DNA of 7,171 bases from Propionibacteriaceae bacterium (GTDB lineage: Bacteria; Actinomycetota; Actinomycetes; Propionibacteriales; Propionibacteriaceae): positions 1 to 7,171 of the forward strand of contig DAIESZ010000135.1 in assembly GCA_027346035.1 (NCBI GenBank), written 5' to 3'. Of this stretch, positions 6,714-7,171 are shown one piece after another; positions within the stretch are counted from its first letter, which is position 1, and every line of letters starts with the position of its first letter. The position numbers and the translations under genes were made by a program. The notes beneath the pieces were generated by a model. It ran no database searches. It had not been told where the DNA came from and saw nothing but the letters and a program-made list of their open reading frames with translations.

Positions 6714-7171
6714 TGAACCCGCTCCTGCGCCGCAGTGCGGCCGACCTCGCCGCGGCCATCCGCTCCGGCGAGCTCACGGCCGTCGAGGTGACCGAGGCGT
6801 TCCTCGGGCGGATCGAGGCCGTCGACGCCCAGGTGCACGCGTTCCTGGCGCTCGATCGCGACCGCGCGCTCGAGACCGCCCGGCGCGTCGACGCGAAACG
6901 GGCGGCCGGTGAGCCGCTCGGCCCGCTCGCCGGCGTCCCCATCGCGGTGAAGGACCTCCTCAGCTACGAGGGCCTGCCGACCACCGCGGGGTCGCGGATC
7001 CTCGAGAACTACCGGCCCGTCTACAACGCGACGATCGTTCAGCGTCTCATCGACAACGACCTCGTGATCCTCGGCAAGACCAACCTCGACGAGTTCGCCA
7101 TGGGCAGTTCCACCGAGACCTCGGCGTTCGGTCCGACGCACAACCCCTGGGACCTCACGAGGATCCCGGGC
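6713..7171 (+). CDS. gatA: Aspartyl/glutamyl-tRNA amidotransferase subunit A, N-terminal part; runs off the window
   Basis: GatA is the glutaminase and amide-transfer subunit of GatCAB, a member of the amidase signature family. Translation from ATG 6713 gives 153 codons with no stop before the window end, about a third of a usual 480-500 residue protein. The catalytic Lys is visible as Lys80 in [10 protein letters not shown], followed by the family segments [16 protein letters not shown] and FGPTHNPWD. The window stops at TRIPG, immediately before the Gly/Ser-rich segment that carries the two catalytic serines, so the triad cannot be checked in full. GAGGAG (6702-6707), five bases upstream, and the one-base overlap with gatC set the start. 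gatB is not in the window. Confidence 0.96.
   Translation, partial: MNPLLRRSAADLAAAIRSGELTAVEVTEAFLGRIEAVDAQVHAFLALDRDRALETARRVDAKRAAGEPLGPLAGVPIAVKDLLSYEGLPTTAGSRILENYRPVYNATIVQRLIDNDLVILGKTNLDEFAMGSSTETSAFGPTHNPWDLTRIPG

Overview
The window is one stretch of a GC-rich bacterial chromosome, most likely from an actinobacterium (Actinomycetota). This rests on near-universal G/C third codon positions, GTG starts, TAnnnT-type -10 boxes placed just before start codons, and a gene neighbourhood (cysteine desulfurase, mnmA, a short MetE-like gene, then an ACT gene divergent from gatC-gatA) that I know from actinobacteria such as Mycobacterium tuberculosis. A genus cannot be named from the sequence alone. 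There is no tRNA, rRNA, CRISPR array, insertion sequence or phage gene. The longest gap between genes is about 200 bases.

Layout. (1) 1-2769, plus strand: the C-terminal half of a cysteine desulfurase, then mnmA (tRNA 2-thiouridylase) and a MetE-like gene whose start overlaps the mnmA stop. The desulfurase is the natural sulfur source for MnmA. (2) 2791-5251, minus strand: a tight three-gene operon read right to left, MEMO-family protein, AMMECR1-domain protein, radical SAM enzyme. This is the complete AmmeMemoRadiSam triad. Its three members co-occur widely in bacteria and archaea and have human relatives (MEMO1, AMMECR1), but I know of no settled bacterial function. (3) 5365-5562, plus: a 65-residue protein with one C-terminal membrane helix, divergent from the MEMO gene. 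(4) 5594-6214, minus: an ACT-domain protein, convergent with the small membrane protein across a hairpin that fills the gap. (5) 6417-7171, plus: gatC and the start of gatA, subunits of the tRNA-dependent amidotransferase, divergent from the ACT gene and cut by the window end.

The flanks are housekeeping genes for tRNA thiolation and tRNA charging. The middle is the notable part: in M. tuberculosis the position between the MetE-like gene and the ACT gene holds ligA, while here it holds the triad plus the small membrane protein. Three genes (MEMO, small membrane protein, ACT) have a -10-like hexamer exactly six bases before the start codon, which suggests leaderless transcripts. The functional assignments of MnmA, GatC, GatA, the desulfurase and the triad families are well supported by motifs. 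The substrates of the triad, the MetE-like protein and the ACT protein are not known.
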